Part shown: positions 8,310-17,598 of the stretch, one piece after another | Layout of the letters: each line of letters opens with the position of its first letter | Numbering within the stretch: position 1 is the stretch's first letter | NCBI RefSeq assembly: GCF_003815975.1 | Contig: NZ_CP033932.1 | Coordinates: 3,391,501 to 3,455,500, forward strand | DNA: 64,000 nt | From: Chryseobacterium bernardetii | GTDB lineage: Bacteria; Bacteroidota; Bacteroidia; Flavobacteriales; Weeksellaceae | Direction: 5' to 3' | Translations under genes and position numbers: made by a program | The notes under the pieces: model-generated | Databases searched by the model: none | What the model saw: only the letters and a program-made list of their open reading frames with translations | Told to the model about the DNA's origin: nothing

Positions 8310-8930
8310 ATGAAGAAGCCGGCAGCAGATCGCATTCTGATGTTTTTAAAGACCAGAGGAGAAGCTACTTCACTTCTGATTGCTGAAGAATTATCCGTCA
8401 CAAAAGAAGGAGCAAGAAAACATTTGCTGAATCTTGCAGAAGCCGGGCTTATTGAACCGACCATGAAAAGTGAAGGAGTGGGGCGTCCTTCTACTTATTA
8501 TACCCTTACGGATAAAGGCCTTGCTCAGTTTCCGGACACTCATGCAGAAGTGACAGTTCAACTTTTACAATCCGTAAAAAACCTTTTGGGAGAAAATGCA
8601 CTGGATCTGTTGATTACCGACCGTGAAAAAAATACTTATGAACGGTATCAAAAGGCTCTTTCCAAAACCAAAACTTTAGAACAACGCCTTCAAGTCCTTG
8701 CTGAAGCCAGAAGCAAAGAGGGGTATATGGCAGAATGGAAAAAAGAAGGAAAAGAATATTTCCTGATTGAAAATCATTGTCCCATCTGTGCTGCTGCTAC
8801 AGAATGCCAGGGATTCTGCAGGGCAGAACTGTCAAATTTCCGGTTACTTATTGGAAATGATTATAAAGTAGAAAGGGTAGACCATATTATTTCTGGAGGG
8901 CAGCGATGTGTTTATAAAATCAGTCAGTAA
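8310..8930 (+). CDS. Cys-rich HTH regulator, SufR-like (ArsR-type COG2345 group)
   Basis: A 206-residue protein. The N-terminal winged helix (TSLLIAEELSVTKEGARKHL with GRPSTYYTLTDKG as the wing) matches the SufR/COG2345 regulators. The C-terminal half carries C157-x2-C160-x5-C166-x3-C170 and a late C200, well placed to hold an iron-sulfur cluster or another metal. SufR proteins are Fe-S-sensing repressors in cyanobacteria and actinobacteria. Here the gene is divergent from superoxide dismutase and shares an 11-bp motif with it, so sensing of superoxide or iron status is inferred. The HAD phosphatase follows after 30 bp. Confidence 0.8.
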   Translation: MKKPAADRILMFLKTRGEATSLLIAEELSVTKEGARKHLLNLAEAGLIEPTMKSEGVGRPSTYYTLTDKGLAQFPDTHAEVTVQLLQSVKNLLGENALDLLITDREKNTYERYQKALSKTKTLEQRLQVLAEARSKEGYMAEWKKEGKEYFLIENHCPICAAATECQGFCRAELSNFRLLIGNDYKVERVDHIISGGQRCVYKISQ

Positions 8931-8960
8931 TATATATTCACTATTAATTTATTCTTACTT

Positions 8961-9602
8961 ATGGCTTTAAAGGCAGTAATTTTTGATATGGACGGAGTTC
9001 TTGTAGATTCTGAAGGATTCTGGGCAAAAGCAGAAATGGAAGTATTTTCTTCTTATGGAGTTCAGATAACGGATGATCTGGCTGCACAGACGAAATATAT
9101 GACTACAAAAGAAGTTACGGAATTCTGGTATGAAAGATTTCCCTGGGGAAATCTGGATGTGCCTGCGTTGGAACAGGAAGTGGTTTCCAGGGTTATTGAG
9201 CTGATACAGCTGGAAGACTGTGTAATGTCCGGGGTTCAGGAGTTTATTAAAGGTCTTAAAAACAAAGAATATAAAATAGGATTAGCAACCAATGCTCCAT
9301 TACGTGTAGCAGATGCTGTACTTGAAAAACTTCAGGTGCGGGATTATTTTGATACGGTTCACTCTTCCGAATTTGAAGAACTGGGAAAACCCCATCCTGC
9401 CGTATACCTTAGTTCTGCCCAGCAGTTGAACATATCACCAGAATATTGTATTGCCATTGAAGACAGCCATTCCGGGTTAAAAGCAGCCAAAGCAGCCGGA
9501 ATGAAAACCATTGTTTTTACCAATAATGATGAAGACATAGATTTTGAGCATGCTGATTTTAAAATCCTAAATTTTGAATCAGTTCAGCTTCCTGTTTTAT
9601 AA
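8961..9602 (+). CDS. HAD hydrolase, hexitol/sugar-phosphate phosphatase (HxpB-like)
   Basis: A 213-residue HAD subfamily IA phosphatase. Motif I is FDMDGVLVDSEGFW (nucleophile and acid Asp residues), motif II is LATNAP, motif III contains the Lys of GKPHPAVY, and motif IV is AIEDSHSGLKAAKAAGM. The cap residues and length resemble YniC/HxpB, which removes phosphate from 2-deoxyglucose 6-phosphate and hexitol phosphates. It lies 30 bp after the SufR-like regulator and may be co-transcribed, although no functional link to redox control is evident. Confidence 0.85.
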   Translation: MALKAVIFDMDGVLVDSEGFWAKAEMEVFSSYGVQITDDLAAQTKYMTTKEVTEFWYERFPWGNLDVPALEQEVVSRVIELIQLEDCVMSGVQEFIKGLKNKEYKIGLATNAPLRVADAVLEKLQVRDYFDTVHSSEFEELGKPHPAVYLSSAQQLNISPEYCIAIEDSHSGLKAAKAAGMKTIVFTNNDEDIDFEHADFKILNFESVQLPVL

Positions 9603-9680
9603 GCTTGTAATAACTGTCATTATTTATTAAGGCTTTCAATACTTCCATTCGCCACCTTCTGAATTTCATTTTGTTTAGAG

Positions 9681-10307
9681 TCAGTATTTTGTGAGGATTT
9701 CCATCAGCATTAAAATGGAAATTAATTTTTTGGAAGACCGGTAATCCGGGTTGAGCTGTTCACGGATTTCGCCTAAAGCCTTACTCAGCTTATTGCTTAC
9801 TGTTTTATTACTTATTCCCAGTGCTTCTGCTGTTTCATTTACAGACATATTTCTGCGGATTCTCATGTCATACACCTGTTGTTCTGTGGTAGGAAACTGT
9901 GATACAACCTTATCAATCATGGATAACAAAACACTGATCTCATTTTCTTCAAGTATTTCGAAATATTCAGTGTCTGAAGCATCTATTTCCGCAGGAATAT
10001 CAAACTCATCAATACTCAGTGTTGGAGGAGCTTTTTTAAAGCTATTGTAATAATCCAGGATCCGGTAATGCAGATGGCGCAGCAAATAGCCTTTTGCACT
10101 TCCGGATTCATCGGTTTGTATCATTTCTGTATTCTCCAGGATCTTTATCCACAAATTCTGAAGCAGTTCTTCAGAAGCTTCTTTATCTCTTGTCCGCACA
10201 AAAACGAATCGGTACAGATGATCCCAGTACCGGTCATACATCAGCATAAATGCAGGTCTGTCACCTGATTTTATTTTCCTTAATAAAGTAGAATCTGTTA
10301 GGTTCAT
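9681..10307 (-). CDS. ECF RNA polymerase sigma factor
   Basis: A 208-residue sigma-70 family factor. Region 2 covers FMLMYDRYWDHLYRFVFVRT and EELLQNLWIKI; region 4 is the helix-turn-helix MSVNETAEALGISNKTVSN. Regions 1 and 3 are absent, as usual for ECF factors. The C-terminal tail beyond region 4 is about 25 residues, as in many Bacteroidota FecI-type factors. The gene is divergent from a FecR-type anti-sigma gene; the common layout has both on one strand. It probably drives the TonB receptor gene cluster at 11.5-19.7 kb. Confidence 0.9.
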   Translation of the reverse strand: MNLTDSTLLRKIKSGDRPAFMLMYDRYWDHLYRFVFVRTRDKEASEELLQNLWIKILENTEMIQTDESGSAKGYLLRHLHYRILDYYNSFKKAPPTLSIDEFDIPAEIDASDTEYFEILEENEISVLLSMIDKVVSQFPTTEQQVYDMRIRRNMSVNETAEALGISNKTVSNKLSKALGEIREQLNPDYRSSKKLISILMLMEILTKY

Positions 10308-10537
10308 ATTGCTGCAACAAAATTACCTAAAGGAAAATTAACTTTTTGTGAACTTTAATTATGGTAAGGTTAAATATTTCTGTAGAATATCCCCTGATTG
10401 TGAATTTAATGTTTAGTAATTGTAAAATAGGTTGAAAAATCATCATATGGCCACGGTAATATGAACGGAATGTTAAAAACAGGCTGGGGAAGTTTCTCAT
10501 TTTCATAGTCTTATTGATAGAAGTATCTGTGAATACT

Positions 10538-11497
10538 ATGAAATATTTTATGAAACGTTTTAATTATAAAAATATCGAGGCCTTTGTTTTCAGACTTTGG
10601 ACACGTGAAGTTTCAGAGGAAAAGATCTCTGAAAAAGAAAAGGAAATTTTAAAGAGATGGAAGATTCATGCAGAAAAAGACCTGGATGAGGCTGATCTGC
10701 AGGAATCCAAAGAAAGAGTTCTGGCAGGACTGGAGCATTATTTTGTTTCTAATGAAAAATTAGGATACAGAAACAGTCTTCATACGAATACCTACAAAAT
10801 AGCAGCAGTTATTATTCTGCTTTTAACGCTGGGAGGAATCTTTACGTATTATACCTTCATCAAACCGGATATTTATCTTGCTGTTTCAGACAACAGGATT
10901 GTTCATCTTGAAGACGGATCTGTGGTTACTTTATTGCCAGGAGCGGAACTTACGGTAGAAAAATCATTTCCTGCCTCTACAAGAGTGGTAGGTTTAAAAG
11001 GAGATGCTATTTTTTCCGTAGCCAAATCAAAAACCCATCCTTTCATTGTTCATGCTGAAGGATTCAGCACAAAAGTATTGGGAACAGTATTCAAAGTTAC
11101 CCAATCCGGAAAGAAAAAAGCGGTGGATCTTTACGAAGGAAAAGTGGCGGTTTCTTCTGTTGGGGTACCTGTTTCTTATCTGAAACCCAATCAGAAATGG
11201 ACCAATCTCGGCATTGCCCGTACTACAGCTATAATTTCATTCGCGCCAGACAAAGCTTCCGGAAAGCAGCATCCTAAACTATTGTCTTTAAGTTTTAATG
11301 ACGTTCCTCTAAAAGAAGTGATTACAGTTCTGGAAGGAAATTACAGTACAAAGATTCATTATCCTAAAGAAGCAGAAGATAGAAAAATTACAGCAGATTT
11401 TACAGGAGGAACTGTTAGCGAAAACATTGAAGCATTAGCCTTTATTCTGGGATTTGAAGTTCAGAAAAACGATAATGTCTATATCCTGAAAAAATAA
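10538..11497 (+). CDS. FecR family anti-sigma factor
   Basis: A 319-residue membrane-bound sigma regulator read from the ATG at 10538; a TTG at 10514 would add eight residues. The N-terminal cytoplasmic part should bind the sigma factor. One membrane helix follows (YKIAAVIILLLTLGGIFTYY). The periplasmic FecR domain is seen in HLEDGSVVTLLPGAELTVEK and VDLYEGKVAVSS, and the C-terminal DUF4974-like domain (LSFNDVPLKEVITVLE) would contact the receptor STN domain. It is divergent from the sigma gene and 51 bp upstream of the TonB receptor gene. Confidence 0.9.
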   Translation: MKYFMKRFNYKNIEAFVFRLWTREVSEEKISEKEKEILKRWKIHAEKDLDEADLQESKERVLAGLEHYFVSNEKLGYRNSLHTNTYKIAAVIILLLTLGGIFTYYTFIKPDIYLAVSDNRIVHLEDGSVVTLLPGAELTVEKSFPASTRVVGLKGDAIFSVAKSKTHPFIVHAEGFSTKVLGTVFKVTQSGKKKAVDLYEGKVAVSSVGVPVSYLKPNQKWTNLGIARTTAIISFAPDKASGKQHPKLLSLSFNDVPLKEVITVLEGNYSTKIHYPKEAEDRKITADFTGGTVSENIEALAFILGFEVQKNDNVYILKK

Positions 11498-11548
11498 TGA
11501 TCAAAAAACAAATAATCAGATAATCTTAATCAAAGAGAATACTTACGT

Positions 11549-14500
11549 ATGAAAAGTTTGAAATGTGGTTTTACCATAGCAGCCCTGTTTTTTACTGTTG
11601 CTGCAGAAGCGCAGGAATTGGTTCAGAAAGTTTCATTTTCTGTTCCTGCAAGTAGACCATTAATTGAAGTTTTGGAAGAATTTGCAGGAAAAACAGGTAT
11701 GAGGCTGGCCTATTCAAAATTAGACATTAAAGAGCTGAAGGTAAAAGGGATAAAATGTGAAAATTCTACGATCAGCAGTTGTCTGAAAGATATAACCAAT
11801 GGATTGCCGGTTGTGTTTCGGCTGCATGGGGATCTTATCTCAATAAAATATGAAAGTGCCACTGCATCTGTACCTGGAAACGGACGTATCTCCGGAAAAA
11901 TAGTGGATGAAGTGGGAAATCCTGTTGTTGGCGCAGAAGTACAGGTCGCAGGGAAAACAGCCGTAACAGACAATAATGGGGATTTTTCTCTGGATCTTCC
12001 TTCGGGACTTTATAATATGACTGTAAAAGCACCAAAATACAACGCGCTTCGGGTAGAAAAATTATCAGTTGCCAATAAAGAGACGAACACAGTCTCGTTT
12101 GCATTGAACAGGGCTTCTGATAAAATTACAGACATCAAAGAAGTAGTGGTTACAGCAACCCGTAAAGCAGATACCCAGGCAGGATTATTAGCCCAGCAGA
12201 AAAAAGCAGCCCAGATGAGTGACGGAATTTCTGCCGAACAGATCTCTAAAACACCCGATAATGACCTGGGAGGAACTTTGAAGAGAGTAACGGGAATCAC
12301 TACTATAGATAATAAATATGTAGTGGTAAGATCTATGGGAGAAAGATGGAATACGGCTGCCATGGATGGAATCAATCTGCCGAGTACCGAAGCCTATAAC
12401 CAGAATTTCTCTTTCGATATTATTCCTACATCAATGGTGGAAAGTGTTGTAGTAAGTAAATCTGCAACACCGGATATGAATGCCAGCTTTGCAGGTGGTT
12501 TTGTAGAAGTAAAAACCAAAGATATCCCCAATGAAAACTTTACCACTGTAAGTATGGGAACTTCTTATAACGATCAGTCTGCTTTTAAAGAATTCCTGAC
12601 CCGCAAGCGTGGAAAATATGATTATTTCGGGTACGATGACGGAACAAGAGATTTTCCACAGGGTCTTCAGGCTATGAACTGGAATAATCCCATGTTTTTT
12701 GAACAATCCAGCCAATTTAAGAATGACAATTTCACAACCTATAAAACAAGAGGGGATATGGGATCCAATTTGCAGTTGGCACTCGGAAGGACGTATGCTC
12801 TTAAAAATAATAACAAATGGGGCTTTGCAGGAGCATTTATTATCAGGAATGAACAGAGTAAACTGGATATAGATCATACAGGAAGAGGAAACTGGCTGGA
12901 TACTACAGGTACAGCTTTTGATGCCAACGGGAAAATGCCTTTTTATAATTTCAAGAATTCGGGAGCATCCTATAATTATAATTCTACAGTAGCAGGAATG
13001 CTGAATCTTGGGTTGCAGTTAGGAAAGAGCAGGTTTTCATTCCGTAATTCATATACGCACATATATGATAACACACTTACAAGAATTACAGGCTGGGATG
13101 AGTATACCAACGGAAGCGGTTCGCCGGCCGCAGCTGAGACTTCATACAATTATTTTTATCACGGGATAATTCCCAATAACGATCCTTCACAAATTGCATC
13201 TTTAGATAAACCTTTTACCAATAATACCGTATATCCTGTTTATCAGATGTTTTTACAGAATAAGCTGGAAGGAAATCATAAGTTCGGGAATATGGAAGTT
13301 AACTGGTTTGCCGCCAGAACAGGAGTTTCATCAGACACAAAAGATTACACCCAGTACAATACTTTATATAAATTTATAGGACGTGAGATCCTGAATTATC
13401 ACGTAGCCAATAATTCTTCAAGTGATTTTGCAAGGGGATATATTGCCAGCAAAGAAACAGATTATAATTATGGAACTTCTTTTAAATGGAATTTGGATAG
13501 GGGGAGCTTTAAAAATGATATAAAAGTAGGATATGCCGGAGCTTCGAAAACCAATACCAATCAACAGCAGAAATTTTTATTGAGAGTAGATGGAAACAGG
13601 AACGTCCCGAATCCGAAAGTTTTGGAAATGTATGGTTCTCTTGCCGATTGGTTTGATGGTTCCCATTATGTTCCGGGAGGAATCGGATGGGAAACCAGGC
13701 CACTGTATGTAGATGGCAAATATGAAGGGGAAGTAGAGCAGCATGCCATGTATGTGATGTTTGATAACCGCTGGAAAAATAAATTCAGATTAGTCTGGGG
13801 ATTGCGTGCAGAATATTTTCAATATGACCTTGTTTCTCAGCAAATGGAATCTAAAGACTCCAATAACTTCCCTAAAACGGGTATAGATGATAAACCATGG
13901 CAATGGATGCCTTCTGCCAATTTTACTTATAGCCCCACCAATAAAATAAATCTGAGGTTAGCTTACAACAAGACAGTAATTCGTCCCCAGTTTAATGAAC
14001 GAACCGGATTGCCTTATTTTGATCCCATAGCTAACGGGCAGATATTCAATACCCATATGGTATCATCTACAGTTAATAATTACGATTTTAAATTTGAGTG
14101 GTTTCCGGGATTAGGGGAAATATTTTCAGCAGGGCTGTATTACAAAAATATTGACAGACCTATTGAAAGAGAAGGATACATTACCAACGAAGGAAACCTT
14201 CAGCTTTACAACGGAAATTCTAAAAATGCAAAATTGAAAGGATTTGAAGCAGAAGTAAGGAAAAACCTAGGCTTCATTGCAGCTCATCCTTTCCTGGAGA
14301 AACTCTACATCAATGGAAATTTCACCTATAATATTACGAAAGTGATTGCTTTTAAAGACAGGGCAGCAACAACAGACCAGGACGCTACCTATGAAGTAGA
14401 CAGGCCTCTTTACGGGCAAACTCCTTATGCCTATAATTTAGGATTAATATATGATGGGGAAAGATTGGGGTTCAGCTTTTTGTATAATGCCAAAGGTGAC

Positions 14501-14830
14501 CAGTATATTACTGTAGGATATGCTTATAACGGGGAAGAAATCCAGCGTCCTTATGCGGTGGCAGATGCTCAGATTTCATATAAACTGCTGAGAAATAAAA
14601 ACCTGGAAGTGAAACTGAATGTAAGAAACATCTTCAACAGGGTAAAGGAATATTACAACAACTTCAACTCTTATTTAGGATATACTGATAATACAGGAAA
14701 TAAGACTGCCCGGGAATTACAGGAGCTTGTACCGGGTGCTACCACAAGATATGATAAAGATATTGATAAGATTTTATTCCGTGCCTACAGTGGAAGACAG
14801 TTCGGGTTAAGTGTCAACTATACATTCTAA
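11549..14830 (+). CDS. TonB-dependent receptor with STN signalling domain
   Basis: A 1093-residue outer-membrane protein. A signal peptide (to about residue 22) is followed by a secretin/TonB short N-terminal domain (FSVPASRPLIEVLEEFAGK; residues 25-105), a carboxypeptidase-like beta-sandwich (GRISGKIVDEVGNPVVGAEV; about 110-195), the plug domain (VTGITTIDNKYVVVRSMGER to the GGFVEVKT region) and a long beta-barrel ending in the aromatic SVNYTF. The STN domain marks it as a transducer that signals through FecR to the sigma factor. No SusD partner follows, so it may not take up glycans. The substrate is unknown; the genes downstream suggest a protein or metal-related role. Confidence 0.93.
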   Translation: MKSLKCGFTIAALFFTVAAEAQELVQKVSFSVPASRPLIEVLEEFAGKTGMRLAYSKLDIKELKVKGIKCENSTISSCLKDITNGLPVVFRLHGDLISIKYESATASVPGNGRISGKIVDEVGNPVVGAEVQVAGKTAVTDNNGDFSLDLPSGLYNMTVKAPKYNALRVEKLSVANKETNTVSFALNRASDKITDIKEVVVTATRKADTQAGLLAQQKKAAQMSDGISAEQISKTPDNDLGGTLKRVTGITTIDNKYVVVRSMGERWNTAAMDGINLPSTEAYNQNFSFDIIPTSMVESVVVSKSATPDMNASFAGGFVEVKTKDIPNENFTTVSMGTSYNDQSAFKEFLTRKRGKYDYFGYDDGTRDFPQGLQAMNWNNPMFFEQSSQFKNDNFTTYKTRGDMGSNLQLALGRTYALKNNNKWGFAGAFIIRNEQSKLDIDHTGRGNWLDTTGTAFDANGKMPFYNFKNSGASYNYNSTVAGMLNLGLQLGKSRFSFRNSYTHIYDNTLTRITGWDEYTNGSGSPAAAETSYNYFYHGIIPNNDPSQIASLDKPFTNNTVYPVYQMFLQNKLEGNHKFGNMEVNWFAARTGVSSDTKDYTQYNTLYKFIGREILNYHVANNSSSDFARGYIASKETDYNYGTSFKWNLDRGSFKNDIKVGYAGASKTNTNQQQKFLLRVDGNRNVPNPKVLEMYGSLADWFDGSHYVPGGIGWETRPLYVDGKYEGEVEQHAMYVMFDNRWKNKFRLVWGLRAEYFQYDLVSQQMESKDSNNFPKTGIDDKPWQWMPSANFTYSPTNKINLRLAYNKTVIRPQFNERTGLPYFDPIANGQIFNTHMVSSTVNNYDFKFEWFPGLGEIFSAGLYYKNIDRPIEREGYITNEGNLQLYNGNSKNAKLKGFEAEVRKNLGFIAAHPFLEKLYINGNFTYNITKVIAFKDRAATTDQDATYEVDRPLYGQTPYAYNLGLIYDGERLGFSFLYNAKGDQYITVGYAYNGEEIQRPYAVADAQISYKLLRNKNLEVKLNVRNIFNRVKEYYNNFNSYLGYTDNTGNKTARELQELVPGATTRYDKDIDKILFRAYSGRQFGLSVNYTF

Positions 14831-15141
14831 TATCTTATTCAATACTCATAAATAATAAAGAAGAGCTCTCCATATAGAGGTGTACAGGTTTCGGTAACCT
14901 GGAAAATGTTCCGGAATAATACTGATGATGCGCACAGCAGTACCGGATCGGTCAAAAACCGGGCGCTATGGCCTTTTCCCGGAAAATAGCGGCTCAACAG
15001 GGAACTCATACAGTTCAGCTCCTCATGGTCTGTAGGATGTAAACAATAACCAAATCGCAGAAATATAGAGGTGGATATTTCTGAATATTAAAAACTTCCG
15101 GTCATAAAAATACATAACCGGATTTATCAAAAATTATAACA
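14831..15141. other. 311-bp intergenic region with several small inverted repeats
   Basis: No ORF of note is present. CAGGTT/AACCTG (14885-14901) is a perfect 6-bp hairpin with a TCGGT loop. TTTTC/GAAAA and CGGT/ACCG pairs lie near 14950-14985. The 11-mer ATATAGAGGTG occurs at 14872-14882 and 15063-15073. The region is richer in G and C than other gaps nearby. It may be a structured leader for the lipoprotein gene; no terminator is seen. Confidence 0.4.
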
Positions 15142-16440
15142 ATGAAAAGATTAACTCTAATTGCAGCTGCTGCATTATCTCTTACAGCTTGCCAGAACGA
15201 TCATTTAGCAGATTCTTCAACTCCTTTTGAAATGAAGTCTACTTCAGCTGAATATCTTACCGCTTCTGCACTTCCTGTTACTAAAGTGAGTGGCCCCATT
15301 ACTTCCAATACAACATGGAGCGGAGTCATTGAAATTGATGGTACTGTAGCCGTTAAAGACGGAGCAACACTTACTATTCAGCCGGGAACATTCATCAAAG
15401 CAAAGCCTAATGCAATAGGAGAAGGTTCAGGGATCCTTGTTATTACAAAAACAGGAAAAATCAATGCTACAGGAACAGAATCTCAGCCAATTGTTTTTAC
15501 AAGTTACAGGCTTTTAGATGGAGATGAAGATACTACAGCTACTCCTGGAGATTTTGGCGGGGTGATCCTTTTGGGTGATGCACCTACCAATGTGCCTTTT
15601 ACAACAACTATTGAAGGATTAACCGGTAGCGATTATTATTTTGGAGGAACTAACCCTTCTCATAACGCAGGAACACTGAAATATGTACGTATCGAATTTG
15701 CAGGCTATGACTTTGTAGGGGCTAACTCTGGTAATGAAGTGAATGCTTTGTCATTAGGAGGAGTTGGAAATGGAACTACTTTAGACCATATCCAGGTATC
15801 TTATGGACAGGATGATTCTTTTGAATTTTTCGGCGGAACTGTAAATGCTTCTAACCTTATTTCTTTTGCTGCAGAAGATGATAATTTTGACTTTGATAAT
15901 GGATATACAGGAACTATTACATGTGCTCTTTCTTTAGCTGATTATAATTCATCACACACAGTAAGCGGAGGAAGTCCTGACTCTAACGGTATTGAGCTTG
16001 ATAACAATGCAACAGGTACAGCTACCTCATTAATTACAAATCCTGTGATCAACAATCTTACCATCGTAGGGCCTAAATTTGGTGCTGCAGGGCAGGGAGC
16101 TGCGTATGAAAATGGGATCCACATCAGAAGATATGGTAAATTAACATTAAACAATGCTGTGGTAACAGGATATCCTACCGGAATCAGAGTAGAAGGGGCA
16201 GGTTCAGAGCTTTCTTCAGCTTCTAACTTCGCTTCTATCCAGGTACACGGATTTACAACTTCTGTTACAGGAGCTGGTACTGCAGGAATCCCAACAGCAA
16301 ACCTTCTTACAGGAAGCACAGCAGCGTTATGGGGTATGAGCCAGCCATTCTTTAATGAAGGAAGCTGGAATGTATCTCCAAGAAACTGTGGCGGATTCCA
16401 GGGAATCTGGACAAAATACAATTTTGCCATTGTAAACTAA
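15142..16440 (+). CDS. beta-helix lipoprotein
   Basis: A 432-residue lipoprotein with the lipobox LTAC at residues 14-17. The rest is rich in Gly, Thr, Asn and short hydrophobic strands. Segments such as VKDGATLTIQPGTFIKA, ILVITKTGKINATGTESQPI and GKLTLNNAVVTGYPTGIRVE look like rungs of a right-handed parallel beta-helix. Similar proteins in Bacteroidota and Proteobacteria are often found near TonB receptors and are sometimes wrongly labelled as transporters. It probably sits on the outer membrane and works with the upstream receptor. No catalytic motif is recognised. A strong terminator follows at 16451-16490. Confidence 0.75.
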   Translation: MKRLTLIAAAALSLTACQNDHLADSSTPFEMKSTSAEYLTASALPVTKVSGPITSNTTWSGVIEIDGTVAVKDGATLTIQPGTFIKAKPNAIGEGSGILVITKTGKINATGTESQPIVFTSYRLLDGDEDTTATPGDFGGVILLGDAPTNVPFTTTIEGLTGSDYYFGGTNPSHNAGTLKYVRIEFAGYDFVGANSGNEVNALSLGGVGNGTTLDHIQVSYGQDDSFEFFGGTVNASNLISFAAEDDNFDFDNGYTGTITCALSLADYNSSHTVSGGSPDSNGIELDNNATGTATSLITNPVINNLTIVGPKFGAAGQGAAYENGIHIRRYGKLTLNNAVVTGYPTGIRVEGAGSELSSASNFASIQVHGFTTSVTGAGTAGIPTANLLTGSTAALWGMSQPFFNEGSWNVSPRNCGGFQGIWTKYNFAIVN

Positions 16441-16450
16441 AAAATTATAC

Positions 16451-16490
16451 AAGCAAGGAACGGCTTATGTTCATTCCTTGCTTTCTTTTT
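16451..16490 (+). terminator. intrinsic terminator after the beta-helix lipoprotein
   Basis: AAGCAAGGAA (16451-16460) pairs with TTCCTTGCTT (16474-16483) over 10 bp and is followed by TCTTTTT. Confidence 0.8.
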
Positions 16491-16516
16491 CCTTAAAAAT
16501 CTTAATAATCAGTATC

Positions 16517-17443
16517 ATGAAAAAAATAATTTTATCATCTGTTCTGTTTTTATCTCAGCTGGCTGCAGCACAATCTCTGGTTTGGGGCAATTCTTTTGAT
16601 GCACCTGGCGATCTTCAGGGATGGACATTCCATGATCTGAATGGTAACAACAACGGGTGGGTTCAGGGAGCTAATATTTATCATAACGGTACCTCTTTAA
16701 CCTATGGAAATGCAGGCGTTCTAAGACATTCTATCAACCTGGTTCCTTCCGGAAGCGCATCAGGGTTTGGGACTGAAGATGACTGGATTATTTCTCCTCA
16801 GATTGACCTTACAGGCGCATCAGGTACAATCACACTTACTTCTTCTATTGGAAGGCAGAGAACTTCCCATACCATTGTGAGCAGGGATCTTTATATCTAT
16901 GTAAGTACTCCTCAAAAACCGGTTCCTGTTTTAGCAGATTTCCAGGCTATGACGGTAGATGGATCTGGAAATTACCTTCAAAGTCCGTATAAAATACAGG
17001 TAGGATCTTCCACTAATCCTTTTCCGGCTGACCTTACCCAGTTTGGAGAAAGTCTTGTAGATCTTTCGGCTTTTGCAGGAAAGAAAATTTATATAGGAAT
17101 GTGGGCCAACAGAAATGCCAACGGAAATAATATCATGAATATCAATATTGATGAAATGGCGATATATGCCACCGCTACAACCCTAAGCACAAAAGATGTA
17201 AAAAAGAAAGAAAATCTGACAAAAATTGCAGAAAATCCTGTAAAAGAATATTTACAGCTACACCTTAACCCTGCATTAAAAGAAAATAATACAACCGTTA
17301 CCCTTTATAATGCAGCAGGGCAGAAAGTTCTTACCACTTTATATTCAAAATCAATTAATGTAGAAGGCTTATCAGAAGGAGTATATATAACGGAAGTAAC
17401 TGATGGAAAAACTACGGAACGTTTGAATTTTCTAAAAAAATAA
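16517..17443 (+). CDS. secreted protein with T9SS type A sorting domain
   Basis: A 308-residue protein from the ATG at 16517, which gives a clean signal peptide (MKKIILSSVLFLSQLAAAQ); a TTG at 16478 is less likely. The N-terminal domain (SFDAPGDLQGWTFHDLNGNN to DDWIISPQIDLTGASG) resembles the choice-of-anchor J or cleaved-adhesin beta-sandwich. The last 80 residues (KIAENPVKEYLQL, VTLYNAAGQKVLTT, LSEGVYITEV) form a type A C-terminal sorting domain, so export goes through the type IX system to the cell surface or medium. It lies between two lipoproteins in the TonB locus and may bind the ligand of the receptor. Confidence 0.85.
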   Translation: MKKIILSSVLFLSQLAAAQSLVWGNSFDAPGDLQGWTFHDLNGNNNGWVQGANIYHNGTSLTYGNAGVLRHSINLVPSGSASGFGTEDDWIISPQIDLTGASGTITLTSSIGRQRTSHTIVSRDLYIYVSTPQKPVPVLADFQAMTVDGSGNYLQSPYKIQVGSSTNPFPADLTQFGESLVDLSAFAGKKIYIGMWANRNANGNNIMNINIDEMAIYATATTLSTKDVKKKENLTKIAENPVKEYLQLHLNPALKENNTTVTLYNAAGQKVLTTLYSKSINVEGLSEGVYITEVTDGKTTERLNFLKK

Positions 17444-17544
17444 ACTTCTGTTTTTAAACTAACCATGAAACCATTTTAATATATAATAATGGGTAGCCGG
17501 AAGCTATCCAGAACATATCCAACTAGTTTTTTTATAATTGTTAT

Positions 17545-17577
17545 ATTGCCCTGCACAATGGGCAGGGCAATATTTTA
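17545..17577 (+). terminator. strong hairpin, probable terminator
   Basis: ATTGCCCTGC (17545-17554) pairs perfectly with GCAGGGCAAT (17562-17571) around a 7-nt loop and is followed by ATTTTAAAG. It stands 22 bp before the next start codon, so it may set the level of expression of the two downstream genes. A smaller hairpin lies at 17489-17509. Confidence 0.65.
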
Positions 17578-17598
17578 AAGTTTAAAATAATATAAAAG

